Positions 23,353-31,241 of a stretch of 33,767 nt of DNA are shown in pieces. The first letter of the stretch is position 1, and every line of letters starts with the position of its first letter. The stretch covers positions 1 to 33,767 of the forward strand of contig CABUSH010000023.1 of assembly GCA_902494195.1 (NCBI GenBank), in the 5' to 3' direction. Source of the stretch: an uncultured Collinsella sp. GTDB lineage: Bacteria > Actinomycetota > Coriobacteriia > Coriobacteriales > Coriobacteriaceae. The notes under the pieces are model-generated. The model had not been told where the DNA came from. It was given only the letters and a program-made list of their open reading frames with translations, and ran no database searches. Made by a program: the position numbers and the translations under genes.

Positions 23353-24147
23353 ATGAATACGTTCATCAGTGCGGTGCTCGTCGGCCTCGTCGGCGTGTTC
23401 TGCATGTGGGACTCCCGCCTGCTCGGTCGTCTTAACTTCGAGCAGCCCCTCGTTGGCGCTACGCTCGTCGGTCTGCTGCTGGGCGATGTGCCCACCGGCC
23501 TTGCCGTCGGTGCCGCCGTCGAGCTCGTGTCCATGGGCCTGGTGCAGGTCGGCGCCGCCGTTCCGCCCGATATGGTCCTGGGCGGCATCGTGGCCGCTGC
23601 CTTTGCGTGCCTGACCGATGCTTCCGCCGAGACCGCCATGACGATCGCCATCCCGGTCGCCGTCCTGGGTCAGCTCCTCGGCATCGTGTTCCGTTCCATC
23701 ATCGCCGCCCTCACCCATGTGGCAGATAGCGCGATCGATAACGGAAAGTTCAAGACCGCCTACCGTATGCACATCTGCGCCGGCTCCGGTCTGTACGCCA
23801 TCATGTACTTCCTGCCGATCTTCCTCGCCGTCTTTGTTGGCACCGACCTGGTTCAGGCCATCGTCAACATGGTTCCCGAGTGGCTGTCCACTGGTCTTAA
23901 CGTTTCGACCAAGATCATGACCGCCTACGGCTTGGCCCTGCTGCTCACCATGATGATCAAGAAGGGTATGACTCCGTTCCTGTTCATCGGTTTCCTGCTC
24001 GCCGCTTACCTCAACCTGTCCGTCATCGCGGTCGCTCTGATCGGTGTGTGCCTGGCTGTCGTCTTCATGGGCTTCAAGTTCAACGGTTCCCATGCAGCCG
24101 CCGGTGTCGATTCCGACTACGATCCGCTCGAAGACGACGAAGACTAA
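23353..24147 (+). CDS. PTS mannose/fructose/sorbose-family EIIC
   Basis: The 264-residue EIIC permease subunit is made almost entirely of hydrophobic segments. It carries the family hallmark in the N-terminal third (FEQPLVGATLVGLLLGDVPTG, a re-entrant region) and MGLVQVGAAVPPDMVLGGI. With EIID it forms the sugar channel in the membrane. GAAAGGAGAAGG lies before the ATG, 37 nt after EIIAB. An acidic C-terminal tail (DSDYDPLEDDED) ends the protein. Sugar specificity cannot be derived from the sequence, but the linked deglycase suggests a sugar-amine adduct. Confidence 0.95.
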   Translation: MNTFISAVLVGLVGVFCMWDSRLLGRLNFEQPLVGATLVGLLLGDVPTGLAVGAAVELVSMGLVQVGAAVPPDMVLGGIVAAAFACLTDASAETAMTIAIPVAVLGQLLGIVFRSIIAALTHVADSAIDNGKFKTAYRMHICAGSGLYAIMYFLPIFLAVFVGTDLVQAIVNMVPEWLSTGLNVSTKIMTAYGLALLLTMMIKKGMTPFLFIGFLLAAYLNLSVIAVALIGVCLAVVFMGFKFNGSHAAAGVDSDYDPLEDDED

Positions 24148-24160
24148 GGAGGAACACACT

Positions 24161-24994
24161 ATGGCAACCGCAACCAAGGACGTGTCCCTGAACAAGAAGG
24201 TCAGCCAGTTCTTCTGGCGCTCCTGGGCCATCCAGGCCTCTTGGAACTACGAGCGTCAGATGAACATGGGCTTCCTCTACGGCATGGTTCCCACGCTCGA
24301 CCGCCTCTATCCGGACGAGTCCGACCCCAAGCAGCTCGCTGCTAAGAAAGAGGCTTACCACCGTCACATGGCGTTCTACAACTGCACCCCGCAGACGAGC
24401 GCCTTTATCCTGGGCCTCACCGCCTCCATGGAGGAGGAGTACGCCAAGGATCCCGAGAACTTCGATCCCGATTCAATCAACGCGGTCAAGACCTCCCTCA
24501 TGGGTCCGCTTTCCGGCATCGGTGACTCCTTCTTCCAGGGTACCATCCGCGTTATCGCCTTTGGCCTGGGCGTTCAGCTGGCTCAGCAGGGCTCCATCAT
24601 GGGCCCGATCCTGGCCATGCTCATCTCCATCGTCCCCTCTGTGCTGATCACTTGGTTCGCAGCCAAGATGGGCTATCAGGGCGGCCACGAGTACCTGAGC
24701 AAGCTTCAGGGCGGCGACCTCATGGAGAAGCTCATGTATGTCTGCGGCATCGTGGGCCTTATGTCCGTGGGCGGCATGATCGCTACGCTGATCGGCGCCA
24801 CCACCCCGTTGCAGTTCGCTGAGGGCACCGTTGTGATCCAGGACATCCTGGACGGCATGATGCCCCAGATGATCTCCCTCGGCCTCACCGGCCTTATGTA
24901 CTGGCTTATCAAGAAGAACGTCAACACCGGTTGGCTTCTCGTGATCGCCATCGTGGGCGGCATCGCCCTCTCCGCGGCCGGCATCCTGGCCTAG
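24161..24994 (+). CDS. PTS mannose/fructose/sorbose-family EIID
   Basis: The 277-residue EIID subunit has a long soluble N-terminus and C-terminal membrane helices, which is the family layout. Recognisable stretches are FFWRSWAIQASWNYERQMNMG near the start and HMAFYNCTPQTSAFILG. LMGPLSGIGDSFFQGTIR is a strongly conserved EIID motif. AAGGAGGAA precedes the ATG, only 13 nt after the EIIC stop. It acts with EIIC in translocation. It is followed by two hairpins (25029-25059 and 25073-25103) before SIS-2. Confidence 0.95.
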   Translation: MATATKDVSLNKKVSQFFWRSWAIQASWNYERQMNMGFLYGMVPTLDRLYPDESDPKQLAAKKEAYHRHMAFYNCTPQTSAFILGLTASMEEEYAKDPENFDPDSINAVKTSLMGPLSGIGDSFFQGTIRVIAFGLGVQLAQQGSIMGPILAMLISIVPSVLITWFAAKMGYQGGHEYLSKLQGGDLMEKLMYVCGIVGLMSVGGMIATLIGATTPLQFAEGTVVIQDILDGMMPQMISLGLTGLMYWLIKKNVNTGWLLVIAIVGGIALSAAGILA

Positions 24995-25028
24995 TCGCGA
25001 CCAAGCGTCTAACCGCTTTCCCCCGGGG

Positions 25029-25059
25029 GCCTGCCTGACATCCCATACCCCAGGCAGGC
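25029..25059 (+). terminator. Hairpin after EIID, possible attenuator
   Basis: GCCTGCCTG (25029-25037) pairs with CAGGCAGGC (25051-25059) around a 13-nt loop. Only TTCC follows, so it is a weak terminator, more likely a processing or partial-termination signal between EIID and SIS-2. Confidence 0.45.
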
Positions 25060-25072
25060 TTCCATCCCCAAA

Positions 25073-25103
25073 ATGCGACAATGGGACAGTCACCTTGTCG
25101 CAT
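25073..25103. repeat. REP-like hairpin with GGGACAG core (type B, copy 1)
   Basis: ATGCGACAA (25073-25081) pairs perfectly with TTGTCGCAT (25095-25103); the loop TGGGACAGTCACC contains the core. The same core with different arms occurs at 26901-26935. Confidence 0.75.
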
Positions 25104-25193
25104 CCTCAACGGACCGGCGACTCGGTCCAAACCACGGTAACCCTGCGAGCGCCCGGCAATGTGGCGCCGCAAAAATCGAAAGGAATGTGTCAG

Positions 25194-26177
25194 ATGTACG
25201 AGATCGACCTTAACCTCCCTAAGCAGATCGTCGCTGACGTCCTGTCCAACCACGAGATCCACAGTGTCGCCTTCGTCGGCTGCGGTGCTTCCATGTCCGA
25301 CCTGTACCCCGCCAAGTACTTCCTGGCCAACAACACGGACAAGCTGAACGTTCAGATCTTCACCGCTAACGAGTTCAACTACGACACGCCTTCCTGGGTC
25401 AACGAGCACACCTTCGTGATCACCTGCTCCCTCGGTGGCTCCACGCCCGAGACCGTCGAGGCCAACAAGACCGCCAAGAAGCACAACTGCCCGGTCGTCT
25501 CCCTCACCAACAAGGCTGGCTCCGCTCTGACCGTCGACGCCGACCACGTCATCGTTCACGGCTTTCACGCCAACTTCGCTGCCAAGTGCGAGAAGCCCGG
25601 CTATGCCATCGCTCTTGCTCTCGAGATCCTTCAGCAGACCGAGGGCTATGACAAGTACGACGACATGATCACCGGCCTCACCAACGTCTTCGATCTCTGC
25701 GAGAACGCTGCTCAGTCCTGCAAGAAGCTCGCCAAGAAGTTCGCTGAGGACTTCAAGGACGACAAGATGATTTACTTCATGGCCTCTGGTGCCTCCGAGA
25801 AGATGGCTTACTCTCACGCCGCCTTCCTGTTCACCGAGATGCAGTGGATCGACGCCGCCGCCTACAACACCGGCGAGTACTTCCACGGCCCGTTCGAGGT
25901 TTCCACCGAGGGTAAGCCCTACGTCTTCTTCATGTCCGATGGCGCTACCCGTCCGATGGACGCCCGCGCCCTCACCTTCCTTGAGCGCATGGGCGCCAAG
26001 GTCGCTCTGATCGACTCCAAGGACTACGGCCTAGCTGACGCCGTGCCCGCGAGCGTCGTCACCTACTTCAACCCGCTGCTGCACCTCGCCGTTATGCGCG
26101 AGTACGGCAACCAGATCGCCGAGGCTCGTCAGCACCCGCTGACCATGCGTCGCTACATGTGGAAGCTTTCCTACTAA
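25194..26177 (+). CDS. SIS-domain protein SIS-2, putative sugar-amine-6-phosphate deglycase
   Basis: The 327-residue two-SIS-domain protein of the FrlB/GfrF group is encoded downstream of EIID and so is the prime candidate to act on the phosphorylated PTS product. Domain one has VAFVGCGASMSDLYPA (25-40) and the phosphate loop SLGGSTPET (79-87). The active-site motif GEYFHGPFE (227-235) is intact with E228 and H231, and the C-terminus TMRRYMWKLSY is shared with SIS-1. GAAAGGA (25178-25184) lies 9 nt before ATG 25194; an earlier in-frame ATG at 25185 is too close to it. Predicted reaction: hydrolysis of a fructosamine- or glucosyl-amine-6-phosphate to hexose-6-phosphate and free amine. AgaS-like isomerase/deaminase activity is the main alternative. 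Confidence 0.85.
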   Translation: MYEIDLNLPKQIVADVLSNHEIHSVAFVGCGASMSDLYPAKYFLANNTDKLNVQIFTANEFNYDTPSWVNEHTFVITCSLGGSTPETVEANKTAKKHNCPVVSLTNKAGSALTVDADHVIVHGFHANFAAKCEKPGYAIALALEILQQTEGYDKYDDMITGLTNVFDLCENAAQSCKKLAKKFAEDFKDDKMIYFMASGASEKMAYSHAAFLFTEMQWIDAAAYNTGEYFHGPFEVSTEGKPYVFFMSDGATRPMDARALTFLERMGAKVALIDSKDYGLADAVPASVVTYFNPLLHLAVMREYGNQIAEARQHPLTMRRYMWKLSY

Positions 26178-26210
26178 TCACAAGTAAGTAGACCTTACGG
26201 GTTGATTGAG

Positions 26211-26243
26211 AGGGGATGGGGTTTGCGCCCCGTCCCCTTTTTT
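26211..26243 (+). terminator. Rho-independent terminator after SIS-2
   Basis: AGGGGATGGGG (26211-26221) pairs with CCCCGTCCCCT (26228-26238) with one wobble, loop TTTGCG, followed by TTTTT. It lies about 10 nt before the ribosome site of the HAD gene, so that gene is expressed by read-through or from a separate promoter. Confidence 0.88.
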
Positions 26244-26263
26244 GCTATCGAAAGGAGATACGT

Positions 26264-26893
26264 ATGATCAAGGCAGTGCTGTTTGACATGGACGGCGTGC
26301 TGGTCGATACCGAGTGGTTCTACAACCGTCGTCGCGTGGCGTTTATGGAAGAGAAGGGCTTTCACTTTGACGAGATCCCCGATCTTTCGGGGTCTAACGA
26401 GCCCGCCATTTGGAAGTCGCTGGTACCTGACGATGTTGAGCTGCGCGAGCGCCTGCGCGTGGAGTACAAGCAGGTCTACAGCCCAGACCATCCCGTTCCG
26501 TATGCCGAGCTGCTCAACGAGCAGACGGAGCCGGTGATGCGCAAGCTGCACGAGCGCGGCGTGAAGTGTGCCATCGCAAGTTCGTCCTATCGCGAGCTCA
26601 TTGACGAGCTGGTGGGGATTGCCGGTATCGCCGACGTGCTGGACTACACCATCAGCGGTCACGAGTGCAGTGCGTTTAAGCCCGACCCCGAGATCTACCT
26701 GCGTGCCATGGAGGCGCTGGGGGTGGAGCCTGCCGAATGCCTGGTTATCGAGGACTCGCCTTTGGGCATCGAGGCCGGCAAGCGCTCCGGCGCCCGCGTC
26801 CTGGCGCTGCGTCCGCACGAGGGCGTCAACCTAGATCAGTCCGCCGCCGACGTTATCATCGACAATCTGACCGACATCCTACCTGCCATTTAG
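26264..26893 (+). CDS. HAD-superfamily hydrolase, beta-phosphoglucomutase-like
   Basis: The 209-residue subfamily IA HAD protein shows motif I FDMDGVLVDTE (nucleophile D8, acid/base D10), motif II in AIASSSYRELID, motif III lysine in KPDPEIYLRAM, and motif IV IEDSPLGIEAGKRSG. The cap domain is the small helical type (about 15-85). This group includes beta-phosphoglucomutases and hexose-phosphate phosphatases. Next to a PTS/deglycase operon it could remove phosphate from a sugar phosphate side product or protect against sugar-phosphate stress; that is inference. GAAAGGAGAT precedes the ATG. Confidence 0.88.
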   Translation: MIKAVLFDMDGVLVDTEWFYNRRRVAFMEEKGFHFDEIPDLSGSNEPAIWKSLVPDDVELRERLRVEYKQVYSPDHPVPYAELLNEQTEPVMRKLHERGVKCAIASSSYRELIDELVGIAGIADVLDYTISGHECSAFKPDPEIYLRAMEALGVEPAECLVIEDSPLGIEAGKRSGARVLALRPHEGVNLDQSAADVIIDNLTDILPAI

Positions 26894-26900
26894 CAGCAAA

Positions 26901-26935
26901 ACCACCACAAAGGGGACAGGCACCTTCGTGGTGGT
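26901..26935. repeat. REP-like hairpin with GGGACAGG core (type B, copy 2)
   Basis: ACCACCAC (26901-26908) pairs with GTGGTGGT (26928-26935). The loop holds AAGGGGACAGGCACCTT, whose ends can also pair (AAGG/CCTT). The loop core matches that at 25082-25094 but the arms are unrelated. Confidence 0.78.
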
Positions 26936-26992
26936 CCATGCTAAAATCGCGGGCATGCCCCACAACTACATCTGCCTTCGAAGGGAGCCTAC

Positions 26993-28000
26993 GTGGCGAA
27001 CGCCATCGATCAGCTCACGGACCGCGTGCTCGTGCTCGGCCGTCTCACCATCGTCCGCCGCGCCATCACCGCCGTGGCGGTCACCATTTCTGCCGTTCTC
27101 CAGACATTTCTGATCCAGGCATTCATTCAGCCCGCCGACCTGCTTCCGAGCGGTCTTACCGGCGTCGCGGTCCTGCTCGATCGCGTTACCTCGCTGGGCG
27201 GCGTTCACATCGACATCTCACTCGGTATGCTTGCGCTCAACATCCCCGTGGCGCTCCTATGCTGGAGCGGCATCAGCAAGCGCTTCGTCATCTTCTCGAT
27301 GATGCAGGTCGTGCTCTCATCGCTGTTCCTCAACATCTTTCACTTTGCCCCGTTTTTGGGCGACAAGATTATGCTCATCATTTTTGGCGGCGTGGTCTCG
27401 GGTCTGGGCGCTGCCATCGCGCTAAAGTCCGGCGCATCCACCGGCGGCACCGACTTTATCGCGCTGTGGGTCTCCAACCACACAGGCAAGACTATCTGGG
27501 GCGTCATCTTTGGTTTCAACTGCTTTATCCTGGCGATCTTTGGCTTTATGTTTGGCTGGGACAAGGCGGCGTATTCCATCGTGTTCCAGTTTATTTCGAC
27601 CAAGACCATCGACAGTTTCTATCGTCGCTACGATCGCGTGACGCTGCAGATTACGACGCGCAAGGCAGACGAGGTCATGACTGCCTACGTAAACCATTTT
27701 CAGCACGGCATTAGCTGCGCCGAGGTCGTCGGCGGATACAGCCGCGAAAAGATGTACCTGCTGAACACCGTTGTTTCGACCTACGAGAGCCAGGACATTA
27801 TCAAGTTGGTGTGCGACGTTGATCCCGGCGCCGTGATCAACGTGTTCCACACGCTCAACTTTGTGGGCGGCTGGTGGGGCGGTCATGTCGACGAGCCCAT
27901 GCCCACGGCCGTTCCCGATCCCGACAAGCCCGCACGCATGGCCAGCAGGCAGGCGCGCCTCAGCGAACAGGACAGCCTGCAGCAGGACGACGGCAAGTAG
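26993..28000 (+). CDS. YitT-family membrane protein
   Basis: The 335-residue DUF161/YitT protein has an N-terminal half with five to six hydrophobic helices (about 20-220), including FIQPADLLPSGLTGVAVLLDR and SGASTGGTDFIALWVS, both family landmarks. A C-terminal soluble DUF2179 domain follows (about 215-290; RRYDRVTLQITTRKADEVM, GYSREKMYLLNTVVS). A charged tail rich in Pro, Arg and Gln ends it. The start is GTG 26993 with GAAGGGAG 7 nt upstream. The function of the family is unsettled; a small-solute transporter role is often assumed. It lies 99 nt after the HAD gene without clear co-regulation evidence. Confidence 0.88.
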   Translation: MANAIDQLTDRVLVLGRLTIVRRAITAVAVTISAVLQTFLIQAFIQPADLLPSGLTGVAVLLDRVTSLGGVHIDISLGMLALNIPVALLCWSGISKRFVIFSMMQVVLSSLFLNIFHFAPFLGDKIMLIIFGGVVSGLGAAIALKSGASTGGTDFIALWVSNHTGKTIWGVIFGFNCFILAIFGFMFGWDKAAYSIVFQFISTKTIDSFYRRYDRVTLQITTRKADEVMTAYVNHFQHGISCAEVVGGYSREKMYLLNTVVSTYESQDIIKLVCDVDPGAVINVFHTLNFVGGWWGGHVDEPMPTAVPDPDKPARMASRQARLSEQDSLQQDDGK

Positions 28001-28037
28001 GGTATTGGCATTTTGCCGGTCCTGCGCAACCCATCCG

Positions 28038-28083
28038 AACGAGCCCCCCGAAAGCCCCGTTGCTTTCGAGGGCTCTCGTTTGC
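28038..28083 (+). terminator. Terminator-like hairpin after the YitT gene
   Basis: CGAAAG (28049-28054) pairs with CTTTCG (28063-28068), and GAGCCC (28041-28046) with GGGCTC (28070-28075), with a small internal bulge. TCGTTT follows. A second hairpin, CCTACCAAAA (28094-28103) with TTTTTGGTAGG (28116-28126), comes shortly after. Confidence 0.55.
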
Positions 28084-28165
28084 CCAGATAAAACCTACCA
28101 AAATGAAGCTGTCGCTTTTTGGTAGGGAGGGTGTATCGTTTTATCAATATGAGGTAACATGAAAC

Positions 28166-28183
28166 TAGACGTTATATACGTAT
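28166..28183. promoter_or_regulatory. Operator-like site upstream of GntR-2
   Basis: TAGACGTTATATACGTAT contains ACGT-TATAT-ACGT, a palindromic arrangement, and shares ACGTTATA with the PTS operon promoter and TATAACG (its complement orientation) with the eamA promoter. It lies about 35 nt before the GntR-2 start, consistent with autoregulation. Confidence 0.55.
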
Positions 28184-28218
28184 TAGAAATTTAGCTATTT
28201 TGATAAGAGTGATCAGAT

Positions 28219-28938
28219 ATGCCTGCGCCCAAAAATGCACCGCTTTACCAGCAGATTTATGACGAAATCAAGGATGCGATCGAGAAAGGTGTTTATGCAC
28301 CCAAGGAGCGTATTCCGTCCGAGCTTGAACTAGCCGAGCAGTACGACGTGAGCCGCATTACGGTGCGCCGCGCCGTCGAGGAGCTGTGCTCCGATGGCTA
28401 CCTGGTTAAGCAGCAGGGCCGTGGCACCTTTGTCTCCATGCCGCACATCAACCGCCAGTTCCACGCTTCGACGCTGCAGACGTTTACCGCGCTGTGTGCC
28501 GATAATGGCATGAAGGCGGGCGCGCATGTGGTCGATCGCCAGATTGTGCCGGCACGTCAAAACGAGATGGAGTTCTTTGGCCTGCAAAAGGATGCGCTGC
28601 TGCTGCATATCAAGCGCGTGCGTACGGCCGACGGCGAGCCCATCTTTGAGGAGAACATCTTTGTGCCGTTTGATGCCTACCGTGAGCTGTTGACGGCCGA
28701 TCTTGAGGACAAGTCGATTTTTGCCGAGGTCGAGCGTGTTGGCGGAACGCCGATTGTTTCGGTTGGCTACCGCACGGTCGAGGCCGTTCGTGCCAATACC
28801 GAGCAGGCGGCCGAGCTGGGCATTGCTCCGCACGATCCGCTGCTCAACCTGCGTGCCGGCTTCACGGGTCCCAATGGCGAGCCGGTCCTGATGGGTAAGC
28901 AGTACTACGTGGGATCGCGCTACGTTATGGTCATGTAA
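28219..28938 (+). CDS. GntR-family (HutC/UTRA) regulator, GntR-2
   Basis: The 239-residue HutC-type regulator has a winged helix at about 8-72 (PSELELAEQYDVSRITVRRA and wing KQQGRGTFVS) and a UTRA domain at about 85-235, ending GSRYVMVM. It is clearly paralogous to GntR-3: similar helix three (RITVRRA), the same QQGRGTFV wing and a closely similar end. It is the best candidate to bind the ACGTTATA motifs upstream of itself, the PTS operon and eamA. No strong ribosome site is seen before the ATG (AAGAG at 28206-28210 is the nearest purine run). It is followed immediately by a type C palindromic element. Confidence 0.92.
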   Translation: MPAPKNAPLYQQIYDEIKDAIEKGVYAPKERIPSELELAEQYDVSRITVRRAVEELCSDGYLVKQQGRGTFVSMPHINRQFHASTLQTFTALCADNGMKAGAHVVDRQIVPARQNEMEFFGLQKDALLLHIKRVRTADGEPIFEENIFVPFDAYRELLTADLEDKSIFAEVERVGGTPIVSVGYRTVEAVRANTEQAAELGIAPHDPLLNLRAGFTGPNGEPVLMGKQYYVGSRYVMVM

Positions 28939-29095
28939 GTTACGCGGTTTTACCAAACCGCGTAACGGCTCGACGCTGCACGCCCGGCATTTGGCCAATC
29001 TGCCGTTCAATTTCAAAGGCGCGACCAAAAGGTCAGCGCCTTTTCATTTCACGGCACCTTGGCTCAAATGACGGGCGCTCGCTGGCATTGCCAAA
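28939..29095. repeat. Palindromic intergenic element (type C, copy 3)
   Basis: It starts directly after the GntR-2 stop with the same 12-bp hairpin as copy 2 (GTTACGCGGTTT 28939-28950, AAACCGCGTAAC 28955-28966) and CGGCTCGACGCTGC. The outer stem is CATTTG (28988-28993) with CAAATG (29065-29070). The inner stem AAAGGCGC/GCGCCTTT differs from copy 2 by a compensating base-pair change. It covers half of the 321-nt gap before recQ. Confidence 0.85.
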
Positions 29096-29130
29096 ACATC
29101 GGCGTTGCCTTGAATTAGCTACCCTTCACC

Positions 29131-29163
29131 AAAAAAACGAGCGTCCAAAAATCCACGCTCGTT
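29131..29163 (-). terminator. Minus-strand terminator with no minus-strand gene above it
   Basis: AACGAGCGT (29136-29144) pairs with ACGCTCGTT (29155-29163). On the minus strand the hairpin is followed by a run of seven T (29137-29131 reversed). No minus-strand gene exists to its right within the window until 33243, so it may end an antisense or small RNA starting near 29165-29260. Confidence 0.6.
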
Positions 29164-29259
29164 CCCTTCGAATCGCGCTGACTGTGGCTGGCGGCTGCAC
29201 GGCATCGGTCCTCGTGGCGGCGTATAATCGGCGGCAGATGACTTGGACGTTAGGAAACC

Positions 29260-31239
29260 ATGACCGATAGCATGCAGCAGATGGCGCTCGACACGCTCGG
29301 CGCCTATTTTGGCTACACCTCGTTTCGCCCGGGACAGGACCGCATGGTCGATGCGATCCTTGCCGGCCGCGATGCACTGGGTGTTATGCCCACGGGCGCC
29401 GGCAAGTCCATTTGCTACCAGGTGCCTGCGCTTATGCTGCCTGGCATCACCTTTGTGGTGAGCCCGTTGCTGTCGCTTATGGAGGACCAGACCCGCGCGC
29501 TGCTCGCGGCGGGTGCGCGCCCCAGCTATCTCAACTCCAGCCTTACGCCGGCTCAGCAAAATACCGTGCTCAAGCGTGCTCGTGAGGGGCGCTACCAGCT
29601 AATGTATGTGGCACCCGAGCGTCTGCTCGAGCCGCGCTTTCTGGCCTTTGCGCAGGAAGCTGCGGCCGAAGGCGGCATCGGCGTTCCGCTCGTGGCTGTT
29701 GACGAGGCCCACTGCGTGAGCCAGTGGGGCCAGGATTTTCGTCCCGCCTACCTGCAGATTCGCGAGTTTATCGATTCGTTGCCGCGGCGCCCGATCGTGG
29801 CGGCGTTTACCGCCACGGCGACCGAGCGCGTGCGCGCGGATATTCAGCAGATGCTCGGCCTGCAAAACCCCGCGACGGTGGTGACGGGTTTTGATCGCAA
29901 GAACCTCTACTTTGGTTGCGAGGAGATGGGCGACAAGGCCAAGACCGCGTGGGTGCGCGACTACGTGATTGCGCATTCGAGCGAGAGCGGCATCGTGTAT
30001 TGCTCGACCCGCAAGACGGTCGACGCGCTGGCGGGCGAGCTTGCCGAGGCGCTGGGCCCCAGCGGCATTCGCGTTGGCCGCTACCATGCCGGCATGGGCA
30101 ACGACGCCCGTCGCCAAAGCCAGCGCGCCTTTATCGACGACGATATCCAGGTGATGGTTGCCACCAACGCCTTTGGCATGGGCATCGACAAGCCCAACGT
30201 GCGCTACGTGATTCATAACAACGTGCCCGAGAGCATCGAGGCCTACTACCAGGAGGCGGGCCGCGCCGGCCGCGATGGCGACCCGGCCAGCTGCCATTTG
30301 CTGTGGAACGGCAACGATTTCCGTATGCGCCGCTTTCTGATCGACCGCGGCGATGCTGCCGATGAGGCGCTCGACGACGAGCAGCGCGCGTGGGCGCTCC
30401 AGAACCGATATCGTCTGCTCAGCCAGATGGAGGGCTACTGCAATACCACCGGCTGCCTGCGCGAATACATGCTGCGCTACTTTGGCGACGAGGCCGCGGC
30501 CGGGCATGCCGCGGCTGGTACGGGCAGTGCCGCCACGGACGATGCCGAGGGCTGCGGCAACTGCAGCAACTGCCTCACGCAGTTCGAGGTCGAGGACGTC
30601 ACCGATATGGCTCGCGCCGCCGTGCGCTATGTGGCCACGCGCCCCATGCGCTTTGGCAAATCGCTCATCGCCGACGTGCTTCATGGCGGTAACACCGAGC
30701 GCATTCGCCAGATGCATCTGGACGAGGACCGCGGCTACGGTGAGCTGTCGAGTGAATCGGTCGGGCGCATCAAGGACATCATCGGCCAGCTGTGCGGTCG
30801 CGGTTATTTGGTCACCTCGCAGGGGCAGTACCCGGTCGTGGGGCTTGGCCCGCGCGCTGGCGAGGTCGAGGACGAGGCGTTTGCCTTTACCGTTAAGCGT
30901 CGCGCGTCCAAGCGCAAGGCCTCGGCCCGCGCCCGCCGTGCGGTGGATCTGCTGCGCGAGGAGGCCGAGCTGGATCAGCGCCCGCGCGTGGGTGACGATG
31001 CCGAGCTGTTCGAGCGCCTGCGTGCCCTGCGCAAGGATATTTCGACCGAGCTGGAGATGGCGCCGTACATGGTCTTTTCCGACAAGGCCCTGCGCGGTCT
31101 GTGCCGCCTGCGTCCGCAGACGCGCGAGGAGCTGATCCAGGTCAACGGCATTGGCGAGAAAAAAGCCGACGCCTTTGGCGAGCAGTTTATGGCGGCGATT
31201 GAAGAATTTGAGTCCGAGCATGCGCGGGATGGAGTGTAA
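29260..31239 (+). CDS. recQ: ATP-dependent DNA helicase RecQ
   Basis: The 659-residue 3'-5' helicase shows motif 0 FRPGQDRMVDAILAGRD, Walker A MPTGAGKS (43-50), DEAH box (148-151) in VDEAHCVSQWGQDFRP with the aromatic-rich loop, and FTATATERV. The second lobe includes YYQEAGRAGRDG. A zinc-binding subdomain has its cysteines in CNTTGCLREYML and CGNCSNC, but the spacing between the pairs is enlarged by an Ala/Gly/Asp-rich insertion (about 409-430). A C-terminal HRDC domain (about 580-650) is present. The ATG is preceded by a modest TAGGAAA; a TATAAT lies at 29223-29228. GntR-3 begins two nucleotides after its stop. Function is well established for the family. Confidence 0.96.
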   Translation: MTDSMQQMALDTLGAYFGYTSFRPGQDRMVDAILAGRDALGVMPTGAGKSICYQVPALMLPGITFVVSPLLSLMEDQTRALLAAGARPSYLNSSLTPAQQNTVLKRAREGRYQLMYVAPERLLEPRFLAFAQEAAAEGGIGVPLVAVDEAHCVSQWGQDFRPAYLQIREFIDSLPRRPIVAAFTATATERVRADIQQMLGLQNPATVVTGFDRKNLYFGCEEMGDKAKTAWVRDYVIAHSSESGIVYCSTRKTVDALAGELAEALGPSGIRVGRYHAGMGNDARRQSQRAFIDDDIQVMVATNAFGMGIDKPNVRYVIHNNVPESIEAYYQEAGRAGRDGDPASCHLLWNGNDFRMRRFLIDRGDAADEALDDEQRAWALQNRYRLLSQMEGYCNTTGCLREYMLRYFGDEAAAGHAAAGTGSAATDDAEGCGNCSNCLTQFEVEDVTDMARAAVRYVATRPMRFGKSLIADVLHGGNTERIRQMHLDEDRGYGELSSESVGRIKDIIGQLCGRGYLVTSQGQYPVVGLGPRAGEVEDEAFAFTVKRRASKRKASARARRAVDLLREEAELDQRPRVGDDAELFERLRALRKDISTELEMAPYMVFSDKALRGLCRLRPQTREELIQVNGIGEKKADAFGEQFMAAIEEFESEHARDGV

Positions 31240-31241
31240 CG

